Assembly: GCA_030540635.1 (NCBI GenBank)
Contig: JAUNVW010000004.1
Location: 1 to 63,011, forward strand
DNA: 63,011 nucleotides
Direction: 5' to 3'
DNA from: Tissierellia bacterium
Lineage (GTDB): Bacteria; Bacillota; Clostridia; Tissierellales; Peptoniphilaceae
The notes under the pieces were generated by a model, which was not told where the DNA came from, ran no database searches, and worked only from the letters and a program-made list of their open reading frames with translations. This document shows positions 1 to 9,216 of this stretch, piece after piece. A program made the position numbers and the translations under genes. The stretch's first letter is position 1, and each line of letters opens with the position of its first letter.

Positions 1-171
1 CCTGAAATTTTAGTGATATCAAGCAGATCTTTAACATAATCTTCGATTTAATACGTCTTAATGGAAGGACTATTTTCATCTTCCGTTCCATAATTACTTG
101 AAGGAATCCCTTCCATCCCCTTCTCCATATTCTCGAAGTAATTTTGATTCAACTTTATATTGGGACATACA

Positions 172-208
172 AATGCCCCCTAAATCTATACTCCGATTTA
201 GGGGGCAT
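172..208 (-). terminator. Inverted repeat downstream of pepD
   Basis: A 13-bp perfect stem (ATGCCCCCTAAAT with its complement) closes on a short loop about 20 bases after the pepD stop codon. On the minus strand only a short, interrupted T run follows, so it may be a weak terminator or an mRNA 3'-end stabiliser. The first 228 bases of the window contain no gene I can support. Confidence 0.55.
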
Positions 209-228
209 CTCCTTCGATGGATCTTTTT

Positions 229-1629
229 TTACTTTTCTTTTAATAGGGCAAGAATAAAGTCAAACACTCTCTTCGTTGATGAGATACTTAAATCTTCTTT
301 TGGCGTGTGGGCCCCAGTGATATTCGGACCAATGGATATCATATCTATTTTAGGATATTTAGAAGCAATGGCTCCACATTCTAGGCCTGCATGAACGACA
401 ACGGTATCAAATTCACGACCGGTCATCTCTTTATAAAGTCTTTCTGCCTTTTTTCGCAATTTTGAATCTTCCACATATTCCCAGGCTGGATATTTTGAAC
501 CGATTTCTACGCAAAAATTGTATTTCTTAGCAATGGATTCCATTTGTTTTTCCATTTCAACAAGTTTTCCGTCTTTAGCACTACGAAGGGAATTCTCAAG
601 ATAAATCATCCCTTCTTTTTCATGAATCAGGGCTAAATTATTTGAAGATTCTACTAAATCGGAATCATTAACAAAGGAATGAACACCCGTCGGTGTTTCT
701 TTAAGGATTCCTAGAATGGACTGGCTTAATTCTTTGGAAAAGGGTGCTCCACGATGGGATTTTTCAATCACAATCCCTAGAGAGCCTTCCACCTCTTGAA
801 ACTCTTTTAATAGGGAGTCTTTGATTTCCTCACTATTTGCTGGAAGATGTAAAAGCATATATCCATTTTTGGGGATCGCATTATCTACTGTTCCAGCGTG
901 AATTTCACAAAGCTGTCCGCCATTTTCGAGAACTTTTTCTAAGAATTTCGCCATAATCTTCATAATATTTCCTCGATTGCGGTGAATTTCCATACCGGAA
1001 TGGCCTCCCAGAAGTCCCGAAAATTCCACTTTCGAAACTTCGATCTCCCGATCTTCTCTTTCAATTTCTTTCGTCGCGAAGATCGTCGCTCCTCCTGCCG
1101 AGCCAACGGTCAATATCCCTTCTTCTTCTGAATCGATATTTATGAGATGTCTTCCTTGTAAACGGTCGGCCTCTAAGGACAAGGCACCGGACATATCCGT
1201 TTCTTCATTCGTCGTTATTAACACCTCCAATGGGGGATGTTCATAATCCCCATCAAGAATCGCTAAGGCCATGGCAACGGCAATTCCATCATCGGCACCG
1301 AGGGTCGTTCCCTTCGCTGTTAATAAATCTCCTTGCACTTCCCATTGAATGGGATCTTCTTCAAAATTATGACAGGAATTTTCATCCTTTTCACAAACCA
1401 TATCCATATGGCCTTGGAGGATGATGGGATCTTCGTTCTCATATGCAAAAGATCCCTCTTTTCGAAGGATAAGATTATCCTTAGCATCTCGGTAATAATC
1501 GAGATCTCTTTCTTCAGCAAATGCGACGAGATAATCCGCAATGGCTTTCTCATTTCCGGAACATCTTGGAATATCACTGATTTCTCTGAAAAATCGAAAT
1601 ACCTCTTTCGGTTCTAATTTATAGTCCAT
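229..1629 (-). CDS. pepD: Cytosolic aminoacyl-histidine dipeptidase (PepD, M20C)
   Basis: A 466-aa cytoplasmic di-zinc dipeptidase that cleaves a broad range of dipeptides. M20 metal-site blocks are visible: GHMDMV near residue 73, GADDG near 110, the catalytic pair in NEETDMSGA near 140, GGHSGMEIH near 207 and HAGLECG near 415. Length is normal for PepD (about 480 aa). Its ATG overlaps the pepT stop codon by one base (TAATG), so the two genes are translationally coupled and form an operon with the transporter yfcC upstream. Together they suggest uptake or handling of peptides followed by hydrolysis to amino acids. A stem-loop follows the stop codon. Confidence 0.93.
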   Translation of the reverse strand: MDYKLEPKEVFRFFREISDIPRCSGNEKAIADYLVAFAEERDLDYYRDAKDNLILRKEGSFAYENEDPIILQGHMDMVCEKDENSCHNFEEDPIQWEVQGDLLTAKGTTLGADDGIAVAMALAILDGDYEHPPLEVLITTNEETDMSGALSLEADRLQGRHLINIDSEEEGILTVGSAGGATIFATKEIEREDREIEVSKVEFSGLLGGHSGMEIHRNRGNIMKIMAKFLEKVLENGGQLCEIHAGTVDNAIPKNGYMLLHLPANSEEIKDSLLKEFQEVEGSLGIVIEKSHRGAPFSKELSQSILGILKETPTGVHSFVNDSDLVESSNNLALIHEKEGMIYLENSLRSAKDGKLVEMEKQMESIAKKYNFCVEIGSKYPAWEYVEDSKLRKKAERLYKEMTGREFDTVVVHAGLECGAIASKYPKIDMISIGPNITGAHTPKEDLSISSTKRVFDFILALLKEK

Positions 1630-2843
1630 TATTTAGTCGCTCCATTTTTTTCTATGATTTTCTTAACTAATTCTTTTGATTTCTTCATTGTATCTACAGA
1701 TATCATTTCAAAACGTCCATGATAGTTGTAGCCACCGGTGAATAGATTCGGCGTCGGCAATCCTTTATAGGATAATTGGGCTCCGTCGGTACCACCCCGA
1801 ATAGCTTTAATCAATGGTTTGACGCCAATTTCTTCCATGGAATCCTTCGCTAAATCAATGATTTCCATATGGGGTTTGATTTTTTCTTTCATATTGTAAT
1901 AGGAGTCTTCCATTTTTAAAGTAATTTTATCCCCATACTTTTTATTGAGAAATGCTACAATGTCTTTCATTAATGATTTCTTTTCATTGAACTTTTCCAT
2001 GGAGTGATCTCGAATGATATATTCCATCTTCGTATGATCCACTGTTCCATCAATCGCATCTAATAAATAGAAGCCTTCATAATTTTCTGTATATTCAGGC
2101 TTTTCATCGACGGGTAATAAGGATTCCAATTCCATGGCAATTCTTAGGGAATTCACCATAATGTTTTTTGCAGAACCAGGATGGACATTTTTCCCTTGAA
2201 TCTCAATGAATGCAGAAGCGGCATTAAAGTTCTCGTATTCCAGTTCTCCTTCTGGTCCCCCATCAATGGTATAAGCAAAATCAGCGTTGAAGCCTTTCAC
2301 ATCAAAATGATCAGTCCCTTGTCCAATTTCCTCATCTGGAGTAAAGGCGATTTTAATCGTACCATGTTTCATATCCCCTTTTAGGATCTCCTCCATGGCG
2401 GTCATAATAATTGCTATTCCTGCTTTGTCATCGGCACCTAAAAGCGTTGTTCCATCTGTCGTAACGACGGTGTGGCCCTTTAACTCCTTTAGAAATGGAA
2501 ATTCTTTATTCGTGAGTGCATATTCTTCATTTAATTTAATATCCTGACCATCGTAATCTTCAATAATTTGTGGATTGACACATTTTCCATCTAAATCAGG
2601 TGCCGTATCCATATGGGCAATGAACCCAATTGTCGGAACATTTTCTACATTTCCGGGAATTGTGCCATAAACATAGCCGTATTCATCTTGGTGAACATCT
2701 TCTACACCGATTCCCTTTAATTCTTCGGCTAATGCTTCGCCTAGAACTAATTGTCCCGATGTCGATGGAAAAGTTTCGCTATTGGGATCACTTTTTGTAT
2801 CGTATGCAATATAATTAATCAATCGTTGAATGATTTTATCCAT
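1629..2843 (-). CDS. pepT: Peptidase T, tripeptide aminopeptidase (M20B)
   Basis: A 404-aa cytosolic zinc aminopeptidase that removes N-terminal residues from tripeptides. Seen: the M20 blocks GFIAHMDTAPD near residue 75, LLGADDKAG near 135, FTPDEEIGQG near 170 and HPGSAK near 220. The reading frame is open five codons further upstream to a TTG, but that codon lies in the Shine-Dalgarno GGAGGT. The ATG at 2843, seven bases after GGAGGT and followed by MDKIIQRLINY, is therefore the likely start. Middle gene of yfcC-pepT-pepD; 22 bases separate it from yfcC. Confidence 0.93.
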   Translation of the reverse strand: MDKIIQRLINYIAYDTKSDPNSETFPSTSGQLVLGEALAEELKGIGVEDVHQDEYGYVYGTIPGNVENVPTIGFIAHMDTAPDLDGKCVNPQIIEDYDGQDIKLNEEYALTNKEFPFLKELKGHTVVTTDGTTLLGADDKAGIAIIMTAMEEILKGDMKHGTIKIAFTPDEEIGQGTDHFDVKGFNADFAYTIDGGPEGELEYENFNAASAFIEIQGKNVHPGSAKNIMVNSLRIAMELESLLPVDEKPEYTENYEGFYLLDAIDGTVDHTKMEYIIRDHSMEKFNEKKSLMKDIVAFLNKKYGDKITLKMEDSYYNMKEKIKPHMEIIDLAKDSMEEIGVKPLIKAIRGGTDGAQLSYKGLPTPNLFTGGYNYHGRFEMISVDTMKKSKELVKKIIEKNGATK

Positions 2844-2865
2844 AAATATTACCTCCAAATTTTCA

Positions 2866-4380
2866 TTAAAAAACAGTTTGAATTCCTAACATTACAAGGG
2901 CCTGTACTCCAATAATACCCATTAAAGGCAATATAAATTTTAGCCATTTATCATAGGTGACATCGACCATTTCTAATGTCGCTAAAATTAAACCGGTCGG
3001 TGTAATAAAAGCCATCCATCCTTGGCCGTAATTATAGGCCGAAACAACGACATCACGGCCAATATTAATCGTATCCGCCAGTGGTGCAACAATGGGCATT
3101 GAAAGCGTCGCCAATCCTGAAGAGGAGGGGATGAAAATACCCAATATGGAGAATAATAACATTTGGACCGAACTAAATAAAACAGAGTTAATATTCTCAA
3201 TAATATTACTTGCACCAAATAATAAAGTATCCGAAATCAATCCGTCGTCCATAATCAAATTAATTCCCCGTGCAACGCCAACGATCAATGCGACAGATAC
3301 TAAATCAGCAGCACCATTTAAAAAAGTATTGACTGCCTTTTTTTCTCCTAAACCAGATAGGAAAATCATGATAATACCAACGGCTAGGAACAATGCAGAC
3401 ATCTCATCAAAGTACCAACCTTGACTCGACACTCCCCAAATCATGACGACAAAAGACAAGGCAAAGATCACTAACATACTAATTCGTCGCCAGTCAAATG
3501 GCACGACTTGATTCGCTTCCTCATGTAAAAACTTCTCTTTGATACGAGGCATATCATCGGCGATTAAGGATTTTGATGGATCTTTCTTTACTTTTTGCGC
3601 ATAACGATAGATATAAATCAGGGTAATAATTTGTGCAATAATTAAAGAAATCAATCGAAAACCCATTCCGGTATTAAAATTAATCCCTGCGGCATTGGAA
3701 GCGATCACTACAGAAAATGGATTGACCGTAGAGAACATGGTTCCAATACTAGAGCCCATATAAATAGCGGCAATGGCCACCATGGCATCGTAACCACTGG
3801 CAATGAAAATCGGCATTAATATAGGATAAAAGGCAATGGTTTCTTCTGCGAGCCCAAAGGTTGTACCACCTATGGCGATAATCGTGGAAATAATAACCAC
3901 AAGGAGAAATTCACGACCCTTTGTCTTTTTTGATAGGGCGGCGATACCGGCATCAAAAGCTCCCGTTTCATTTAATATCCCGATAATTCCCCCAATGAGT
4001 AAAATAAAGACAATAATTCCAATGGAATCCGCAATCCCAATGATTGGCGCCTTTAAAACAGCGATTAAACCTTGAGGTTGCTGTTCAATTTCATGATAAG
4101 AACCGGGTATGGCCACAGGCTTTGCGATACTTCCATCTTGGAAATTGTCCAAAGGAATCGTTACTCCCAAATCATCCAATACTTCTTGATTTGCAGGTAA
4201 TAATTGATCCTCTTTTTCCAGTGATGTAATTAAGAATTCATCACTTTCTTTTACATATTCCAAACGTTCATAATATCCCGCTGGGACAAGATAGGTGAGA
4301 ACTGCCGCGATAATCAGTACAATAAATAATACAGTAAAGGCAGAGGGAAATGAAAACCCTTTTTTCTTCTTATGATTCAT
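2866..4380 (-). CDS. yfcC: YfcC-family membrane transporter
   Basis: A 504-aa polytopic membrane protein of the YfcC/DcuC superfamily, with about 12 hydrophobic segments. It opens with a basic N-terminus (NHKKKKGF), a first helix, and a roughly 90-residue extracytoplasmic loop before the second helix, as in this family. Glycine-rich re-entrant stretches such as IIGGIIGILNETGAFDAG and the late PSSSGLATLSMPIVAPL motif are present. The substrate is unknown; relatives are annotated as amino-acid or dicarboxylate carriers, and the two downstream peptidase genes suggest amino acids or small peptides. The start is the ATG at 4380, preceded by GGAGGAATAGTT; a longer frame exists but has no ribosome site. 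A near-consensus promoter lies 33-61 bases upstream. Confidence 0.85.
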   Translation of the reverse strand: MNHKKKKGFSFPSAFTVLFIVLIIAAVLTYLVPAGYYERLEYVKESDEFLITSLEKEDQLLPANQEVLDDLGVTIPLDNFQDGSIAKPVAIPGSYHEIEQQPQGLIAVLKAPIIGIADSIGIIVFILLIGGIIGILNETGAFDAGIAALSKKTKGREFLLVVIISTIIAIGGTTFGLAEETIAFYPILMPIFIASGYDAMVAIAAIYMGSSIGTMFSTVNPFSVVIASNAAGINFNTGMGFRLISLIIAQIITLIYIYRYAQKVKKDPSKSLIADDMPRIKEKFLHEEANQVVPFDWRRISMLVIFALSFVVMIWGVSSQGWYFDEMSALFLAVGIIMIFLSGLGEKKAVNTFLNGAADLVSVALIVGVARGINLIMDDGLISDTLLFGASNIIENINSVLFSSVQMLLFSILGIFIPSSSGLATLSMPIVAPLADTINIGRDVVVSAYNYGQGWMAFITPTGLILATLEMVDVTYDKWLKFILPLMGIIGVQALVMLGIQTVF

Positions 4381-4412
4381 AACTATTCCTCCTATTGTCA
4401 TTTGATAAATTC

Positions 4413-4441
4413 ATTGTAACAATTAGGCATATTAATGTCAA
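4413..4441 (-). promoter_or_regulatory. Promoter of yfcC-pepT-pepD
   Basis: On the minus strand TTGACA (4436-4441) and TACAAT (4413-4418) are separated by 17 bases, a near-consensus vegetative sigma-70/sigma-A promoter. It lies just upstream of yfcC and after the azlD terminator, so the three-gene operon has its own promoter. Confidence 0.75.
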
Positions 4442-4577
4442 TATTGATATTTTATTGAAAATCTTGGTTTATTATTTGCTACAATGCTTTCCCAATTCCT
4501 TTTATCCTTTTATGTATTTATATCCTGATATTTATTTTTATCTTTTTAACAATCCATTTTTTATGGATCTTCCCATA

Positions 4578-4609
4578 AAAAAAGCCTTTCTTTATAAAAA
4601 GAAAGGCAA
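4578..4609 (-). terminator. Terminator of azlCD, overlapping the azlD 3' end
   Basis: On the minus strand an 8-9-bp stem (GCCTTTCTT and its complement) is followed by a run of seven T. The upstream arm lies inside the last azlD codons and the stop codon, so the terminator begins before translation ends. Confidence 0.8.
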
Positions 4610-4912
4610 TTCTAAAATCCACTCGGTAAAATACACTGTAATACAGGAGAAAAACGCAACGGTAAATAATGATTTTCGATGATAAGCAAGAAAGATCGCT
4701 ACGATAAATCCGATGCTCCCTGATAATAAATGATTCCCAATATTTAATATCGCCGGAAAAGTCATTACCGATAAAGATACATAGGGAATATAATATAAAA
4801 AAGAACGGATCGTTTTGTTCTTAATATCGACTCTTATAAACGCCAAAGGCAAAACACGGATTAAATAGGTGGTTATCGCCATGACAAAAATATAAACATA
4901 AGTTTTATTCAT
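4592..4912 (-). CDS. azlD: AzlD, small subunit of branched-chain amino-acid exporter
   Basis: A 106-aa protein with three to four membrane helices, matching the AzlD family in length and in the early TTYLIRVLPLAF and IRSFLYYIPYVSLSVMTFP motifs. AzlC and AzlD form a two-component exporter, shown for branched-chain amino acids and toxic analogues in Bacillus. Two adjacent ATGs are possible. The second (4912) is better spaced from AGGAG, and both overlap the azlC stop, so the pair is translationally coupled. The C-terminal codons form part of the transcription terminator. Confidence 0.9.
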   Translation of the reverse strand: MNKTYVYIFVMAITTYLIRVLPLAFIRVDIKNKTIRSFLYYIPYVSLSVMTFPAILNIGNHLLSGSIGFIVAIFLAYHRKSLFTVAFFSCITVYFTEWILELPFFL

Positions 4913-5615
4913 CATTGATCTCCTTTACTGGACCTAATTTTGCAGCTAAAAATGAGATTCCAATCGTTAGTATAATCATTCGCATTCCCCCGTCCAATTC
5001 TTTGATCAAGGGTAAAAAATGAAAAACCAATGAACTGAACATGGAGAGTAATATTATTTTTCCTAAAAAATGATGCTCCCTGGTCGGCGGGATGATGATC
5101 GCGATAAACATGGCATATAATGCTATTGATAGGGAGATTAATAAACGGGGACTCAAAATATTTCCTACGACAACTCCAAGATAAGTTCCTAAACTCCATC
5201 CGGGAATGGCTGTACACATTAAACCATAGGTATAATATGGAGATAAACGTCCTTTCACTCCCATAGAAAGGGCGAAAACTTCATCGGTTACTTCATATCC
5301 CATGATCAAACGAGGTAGCAAACCCGTACCCCTCTCTATCTTTTGAGAGAGCGACGCCGACATTAAGAGGTAACGTAAATTTATAATTAATTGGCTCATT
5401 GCCATTTCCAAGTAACTTCCGCCAGATGCAATAATTCCCAACGCCGCAAATTCTCCTGCTGATGTATTATTGGTAAAACTCATAATCAAAGCCTCAACAC
5501 CTGTTAATCCGGCATTTTTAGCCGCAATTCCAAGGGAAAAGGACACCGCTAAATACCCAATCCCTACGGGTATGGCATCTTTCAATCCTTTTATAAATAA
5601 ATTTCTTTTTTCCAT
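4905..5615 (-). CDS. azlC: AzlC, large subunit of branched-chain amino-acid exporter
   Basis: A 236-aa inner-membrane permease. Typical AzlC motifs are visible: the N-terminal GLKDAIPVGIGYLAVSFSLGIAA, then TSAGEFAALG near residue 70 and INLRYLLMSASLSQK near 100. The frame is open to 5837, but upstream residues are not membrane-like and overlap the preceding terminator. The ATG at 5615, seven bases after CAGGTGA, gives the family's usual N-terminus. The overlap with azlD supports one transcript. A minus-strand TATACT at 5633-5638 is a plausible -10 element without a good -35. Confidence 0.9.
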   Translation of the reverse strand: MEKRNLFIKGLKDAIPVGIGYLAVSFSLGIAAKNAGLTGVEALIMSFTNNTSAGEFAALGIIASGGSYLEMAMSQLIINLRYLLMSASLSQKIERGTGLLPRLIMGYEVTDEVFALSMGVKGRLSPYYTYGLMCTAIPGWSLGTYLGVVVGNILSPRLLISLSIALYAMFIAIIIPPTREHHFLGKIILLSMFSSLVFHFLPLIKELDGGMRMIILTIGISFLAAKLGPVKEINDE

Positions 5616-5685
5616 AAAAATCACCTGTTGATAGTATAGCATGATCCTTGTTTTCAGTGAAGTGAAAAATAGATTCCATAAAAAA

Positions 5686-5709
5686 GAAATGGAAGAAATC
5701 CTCCATTTC
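5686..5709 (-). terminator. Terminator after the DUF3100 operon
   Basis: An 8-bp stem (GAAATGGA/TCCATTTC) with an 8-base loop is followed on the minus strand by TTTTTTA. It sits between the end of the DUF3100-type pair and azlC and separates the two transcription units. Confidence 0.75.
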
Positions 5710-5737
5710 TCTTTTTTCATTCGTATTTTAGTTATCC

Positions 5738-6184
5738 TTAAATCACTTTGATGACTTTTAATATTAATTGGGCAATTAATGCAGAGCCGACATATGTTCC
5801 CAACATAACAAAGAAGGCGACAATAATCATTTTCCAACCCGTTCGTTTTAAACCGTCTAGATTTTTACCGGTATAAATTCCAGCATAGGCAAGAATCGGT
5901 GTACAAAGTGCTAAAAAATCAACTTTTGAAGTGAGTTCTGTCACTTCTGTCGCGAGAGGAACACCTGGTATTGTCATGATCGTTGCTAAAGTTACGATAT
6001 AAGCTACTGACGGTATTTTAATCGGAATCATCTTTGCTAATACAATTCCTATGAAAGATACAGCGACAAGAATTAACATCCCAGGTAAAGCCTCCAAGGG
6101 ATTCGTTTTTGGTCCGACAAAATTTCCAATAAGGGAAATGGCAGCAGTAATTAATAATACGATAATTGCTTTTTTTGGTTTCAT
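5738..6184 (-). CDS. Small membrane protein paired with DUF3100 protein
   Basis: A 148-aa membrane protein with four to five hydrophobic helices. The start is taken as ATG 6184 because it follows GGAGGAGAAG and overlaps the stop of the upstream gene in an ATGA arrangement; 21 further codons upstream are open but lie inside the neighbour. I do not recognise a characterised family. It resembles the C-terminal half of DUF3100-type transporters, so this and the upstream gene may be the two halves of one carrier. Function is inferred only from context: it is the last gene of an operon headed by an M20 amidohydrolase. Confidence 0.65.
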   Translation of the reverse strand: MKPKKAIIVLLITAAISLIGNFVGPKTNPLEALPGMLILVAVSFIGIVLAKMIPIKIPSVAYIVTLATIMTIPGVPLATEVTELTSKVDFLALCTPILAYAGIYTGKNLDGLKRTGWKMIIVAFFVMLGTYVGSALIAQLILKVIKVI

Positions 6185-6978
6185 TTCTTCTCCTCCTCCG
6201 GTGGTAATACGCCGTATTTCAAGCGATAGGACTTTCGATACATCCATTCAGCCAATGGAATTGCAATCCATATGGACATATATAGACCATCGAGTCCGGA
6301 TAATAGATTAGAAGATGCCCCAAAGGCTTGAAGTTCAGTCGCCATTTCTGGAAACATTGCCGTTAAAGAACCAACCGAGGCAGTCATCATACTTGCAGAA
6401 CCAACACCAGATGCCATGGCAAGGGCATAGGGATGAAATGGTGTGTATGCTGCTAAAACCGAGGCTAAGACACCGATAAAAATCGTTCCAAATACCGTTC
6501 CTATGATGTAAACAGATAAAACCCCTTCACCTTCCGGGGAATCCAAGCCATATTCTTCTCCGATATAAGCAACATTAGGCTCCCTGGATATCGAATGAGC
6601 TGCACCAATGGACTCTCTTTTTAAACCTAATAGTACGGCAATGGGAACACCAAGCAGAACGGTACCAATATTACCAAATTCTTGTAAAATTAATGCCGGA
6701 CTAGAACGGATAATCACCGGAATATTTGGTCCAATGGTCGTACCGTACTTTGCCATCAAGAGCATTAGGGTGATCCCGATAAGGGATCCTGCATCGTCCA
6801 TCTCTTTTTCTTTTGAAATCTTTAAAAATTTTGGTGTCGTTAAGATCCCCAAAATCAATGCGTATAGCATGGGTAGTAAAACAATGGTTCCCACGCCAAT
6901 TTGATATTTAAATGGCCCGATAAATTCTGCAATGATTACTAAAGCTAGAACGGTCAGATGTAACTTAATATTTTTCAT
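6181..6978 (-). CDS. DUF3100-type integral membrane protein
   Basis: A 265-aa protein with seven to eight predicted membrane helices. It has conserved-looking polar stretches: AKYGTTIGPNIPVIIRSSPALILQ-like residues around 75-100, GLKRESIGAAHSISREPN near 118, and a small-residue segment ASGVGSASMMTASVGSLTAMFPEMA near 190-215. I assign it to the DUF3100 group by overall appearance; no function is established. It overlaps both neighbours by 4 bases (ATGA), so the three genes are tightly coupled. With an amidohydrolase upstream, a carrier for an N-acyl amino acid or for its product is a reasonable guess. Confidence 0.65.
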   Translation of the reverse strand: MKNIKLHLTVLALVIIAEFIGPFKYQIGVGTIVLLPMLYALILGILTTPKFLKISKEKEMDDAGSLIGITLMLLMAKYGTTIGPNIPVIIRSSPALILQEFGNIGTVLLGVPIAVLLGLKRESIGAAHSISREPNVAYIGEEYGLDSPEGEGVLSVYIIGTVFGTIFIGVLASVLAAYTPFHPYALAMASGVGSASMMTASVGSLTAMFPEMATELQAFGASSNLLSGLDGLYMSIWIAIPLAEWMYRKSYRLKYGVLPPEEEKK

Positions 6979-8165
6979 GATTCTCCTCCTTCATTTAAAA
7001 AGTCAATCGCTGTTTGAACAAAAAGTGCAGTCCCTATATGCAATAAGGATTCTTCAATATCAAATTGAGATGTGTGATGGGCAAATGGATTTTCGTCCAG
7101 TTTTGGATTTGATAAGAAGAAATAAGTGCCCGGAACTTCATTGAGGAAAAAGGACATATCCTCCCCTCCCATTAGTGGTTTATCCAAAACTAGAATTTTT
7201 TCTTTTGGTAAAATCTTTTTCGCTGATTCATAGAAAAATTCAGTAAATTCTTTGTTATTGATCGTCGCTGGATATTTATAATTATACTCTACTTTAGCCT
7301 TCGCCCCCTTTGCTTTCGCAATATTTACGGCAATCTCTTCAATTCTTCTTGCAATAAAGCGTCGCACATCTTCATTCGTTGCCCGAACTGTTCCTTCGAG
7401 TTCGACTTTATCGGGAAGAATGTTTTGATTAAATCCTCCTTGGATTCGGCAAACCGATAATACGGCAGGTTCTGTTGCTTTTACTTCTCGGCTAACGATA
7501 TCATTGAGTGCCGTGACAATTTCGCAAGCCGTCGTAACTGAATCAATAGTATCTTGAGGATATGCCCCATGGCCACCTCGTCCAATAATTTCAATGGCAA
7601 ATCGATCCATCGACGCCATTAAAGGTCCATAGGAAATCCCAATGGAACCCTTTGGAACCGTTGGATCAATAACCCCTTCGTGTAAACCAATCACTCCATC
7701 GACCTTTGGATTTTCCAAGGCGCCTCGTTTAATCATCGGTTCAGCACCACCTGGATATTCTTCTCCCGGTTGGAATAATAATTTAATATTTCCATGTAAA
7801 TCCTTTTCCATGGATTTTAAAATCTTTGCCGTTCCAAGGAGAATCGCAGCATGACCATCATGACCACAGGCATGCATATTTTCATTGGTCGAGGAATAAG
7901 GTAAGCCCGTTTCTTCATTTATGGGAAGTCCATCCATATCTGCACGAATTCCTAAAGTTTTTCCTTCATGTCCCCCCTTGATCAATCCTACAACAGCGGA
8001 AATATCTTCATAGAATTCATATTCAATCCCATATTCATCTAATGTATCCATAATATATTTTGATGTTTGAGGGAGCTCTAATCCTAATTCTGGAATCTTG
8101 TGTAAATTTCTCCGATGTTCAATGATTTCCTCTTCGACATTTTTAGCTATTTCTAATATTTCCAT
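6975..8165 (-). CDS. M20 family metallo-amidohydrolase
   Basis: A 396-aa cytosolic enzyme of the M20D amidohydrolase group (hippurate hydrolase/N-acyl-amino-acid hydrolase relatives). Visible motifs: EEIIEHRRNLHKIPELGLE at the N-terminus, RADMDGLPINEETGLPYSS near residue 81, ACGHDGHAA near 107, QPGEE near 136, and a C-terminal PLMGGEDMSFFL. Substrate cannot be read from sequence; family members release amino acids from N-acyl, benzoyl or similar conjugates. The start at 8165 follows a strong TAAGGAGGT; upstream in-frame Mets lie before that site. A TTGACT/TACTAT promoter lies upstream. The two coupled membrane proteins may carry the substrate. Confidence 0.88.
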   Translation of the reverse strand: MEILEIAKNVEEEIIEHRRNLHKIPELGLELPQTSKYIMDTLDEYGIEYEFYEDISAVVGLIKGGHEGKTLGIRADMDGLPINEETGLPYSSTNENMHACGHDGHAAILLGTAKILKSMEKDLHGNIKLLFQPGEEYPGGAEPMIKRGALENPKVDGVIGLHEGVIDPTVPKGSIGISYGPLMASMDRFAIEIIGRGGHGAYPQDTIDSVTTACEIVTALNDIVSREVKATEPAVLSVCRIQGGFNQNILPDKVELEGTVRATNEDVRRFIARRIEEIAVNIAKAKGAKAKVEYNYKYPATINNKEFTEFFYESAKKILPKEKILVLDKPLMGGEDMSFFLNEVPGTYFFLSNPKLDENPFAHHTSQFDIEESLLHIGTALFVQTAIDFLNEGGES

Positions 8166-8207
8166 TTTTACCTCCTTACTGACCATCATTTCAATTTGAT
8201 AATGCTA

Positions 8208-8237
8208 ATAGTATCATATTTAACTTTGTTGAGTCAA
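8208..8237 (-). promoter_or_regulatory. Promoter of the M20/DUF3100 operon
   Basis: Minus-strand TTGACT (8232-8237) and TACTAT (8208-8213) are 18 bases apart, about 43 bases before the amidohydrolase ATG. This is a good match to the vegetative consensus. Confidence 0.6.
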
Positions 8238-8253
8238 GCGTTACTACATTAAA

Positions 8254-9186
8254 TTAAGAATGTCTATCGATCATTTGCTGAAGAAATTCGTCTACTTGTC
8301 TAATAACGGGAATGGCACTTTGCGCTCCCTTACTCTGTACCGTTATCGCCGAAGTTGCTTGACCTCGTTCAATGGCCTTTTCCATAAATTCTCCTTTACA
8401 TAATCCCGCCAATAAACCGCCAATAAAGGAATCACCAGCACCCGTTGTATCAATGGCCTCCACTTGAAACGCAGGATAATAAGCTCTTTCGACTCCATTG
8501 GTATAGTACACTCCTTGAGCACCTAGTGTTACAAGAATTTCCTTGACTCCCTGATCTAAAAGTAACTGGGAAGCCGATTCAATATCGTCTTGATTCTCAA
8601 TATTTTTAGATGTAATCTTACCTAGTTCATATTCATTGGGAATCAATAAATCGACTTTTTTTAGAAATTCTGTCGTTAAATTTTGTGCTGGAGCAGGATT
8701 GAGAATCGTTTTTATTTCTAATTCCCGTGCTAAATCCAAACCTTTTTCCACAAGATCTAAGGGAATTTCTAATTGAAATAGGGCATAATCCATCCTGCTG
8801 ATTTCTTTACGATATTTTTCCAAATCTTCTTCTCCAATTTTATAATTTGCACCAGGAATAACGACAATATTGTTCTGAGCTTTTCGATCGACTTGAATAA
8901 TAGCCAGTCCCGTATTACCTTTTGTCCGTTGAATCCCACCGGTATTGATTCCTGCTTTTTTCATTTCTAATAAAACATCATCGCCGTAGATATCATCGCC
9001 TATTTTACCGATGAAAAATGTATTCACACCAGCTTTTGCTAAAGCGACGGCTTGATTTGCTCCCTTACCTCCAGCATATTCCCCTAAGGATTCCCCGAGA
9101 ACCGTTTCTCCAATCCCTGGGATTTCATCTAAATGGACCACTAAATCCATATTAATACTTCCAATTACTACAACTTTCTTATCCAT
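8254..9186 (-). CDS. rbsK: Ribokinase (PfkB family sugar kinase)
   Basis: A 310-aa cytosolic kinase that phosphorylates ribose to ribose-5-phosphate. Signature regions are present: VVVIGSINMDLVVHLDEIPGIGET at the start, EYAGGKGANQAVALAKAG near residue 37, NPAPA near 182, and DTTGAGDSFIGGLLAG near 250, which carries the catalytic Asp. The start at 9186 follows GAAGGGAG; the longer frame runs into the operator region. No rbs transporter genes are adjacent, so it may salvage ribose from nucleosides, in keeping with the purine genes 3 kb away. A LacI/CcpA-type operator overlaps its promoter. Confidence 0.9.
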   Translation of the reverse strand: MDKKVVVIGSINMDLVVHLDEIPGIGETVLGESLGEYAGGKGANQAVALAKAGVNTFFIGKIGDDIYGDDVLLEMKKAGINTGGIQRTKGNTGLAIIQVDRKAQNNIVVIPGANYKIGEEDLEKYRKEISRMDYALFQLEIPLDLVEKGLDLARELEIKTILNPAPAQNLTTEFLKKVDLLIPNEYELGKITSKNIENQDDIESASQLLLDQGVKEILVTLGAQGVYYTNGVERAYYPAFQVEAIDTTGAGDSFIGGLLAGLCKGEFMEKAIERGQATSAITVQSKGAQSAIPVIRQVDEFLQQMIDRHS

Positions 9187-9216
9187 AGCTCTCCCTTCAT
9201 TTTGAAATATACTTCT

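Noticed and set aside
98..394. Plus-strand 98-codon frame at the left edge
   Set aside because: It overlaps pepD on the opposite strand, has no ribosome site and no protein-like features.
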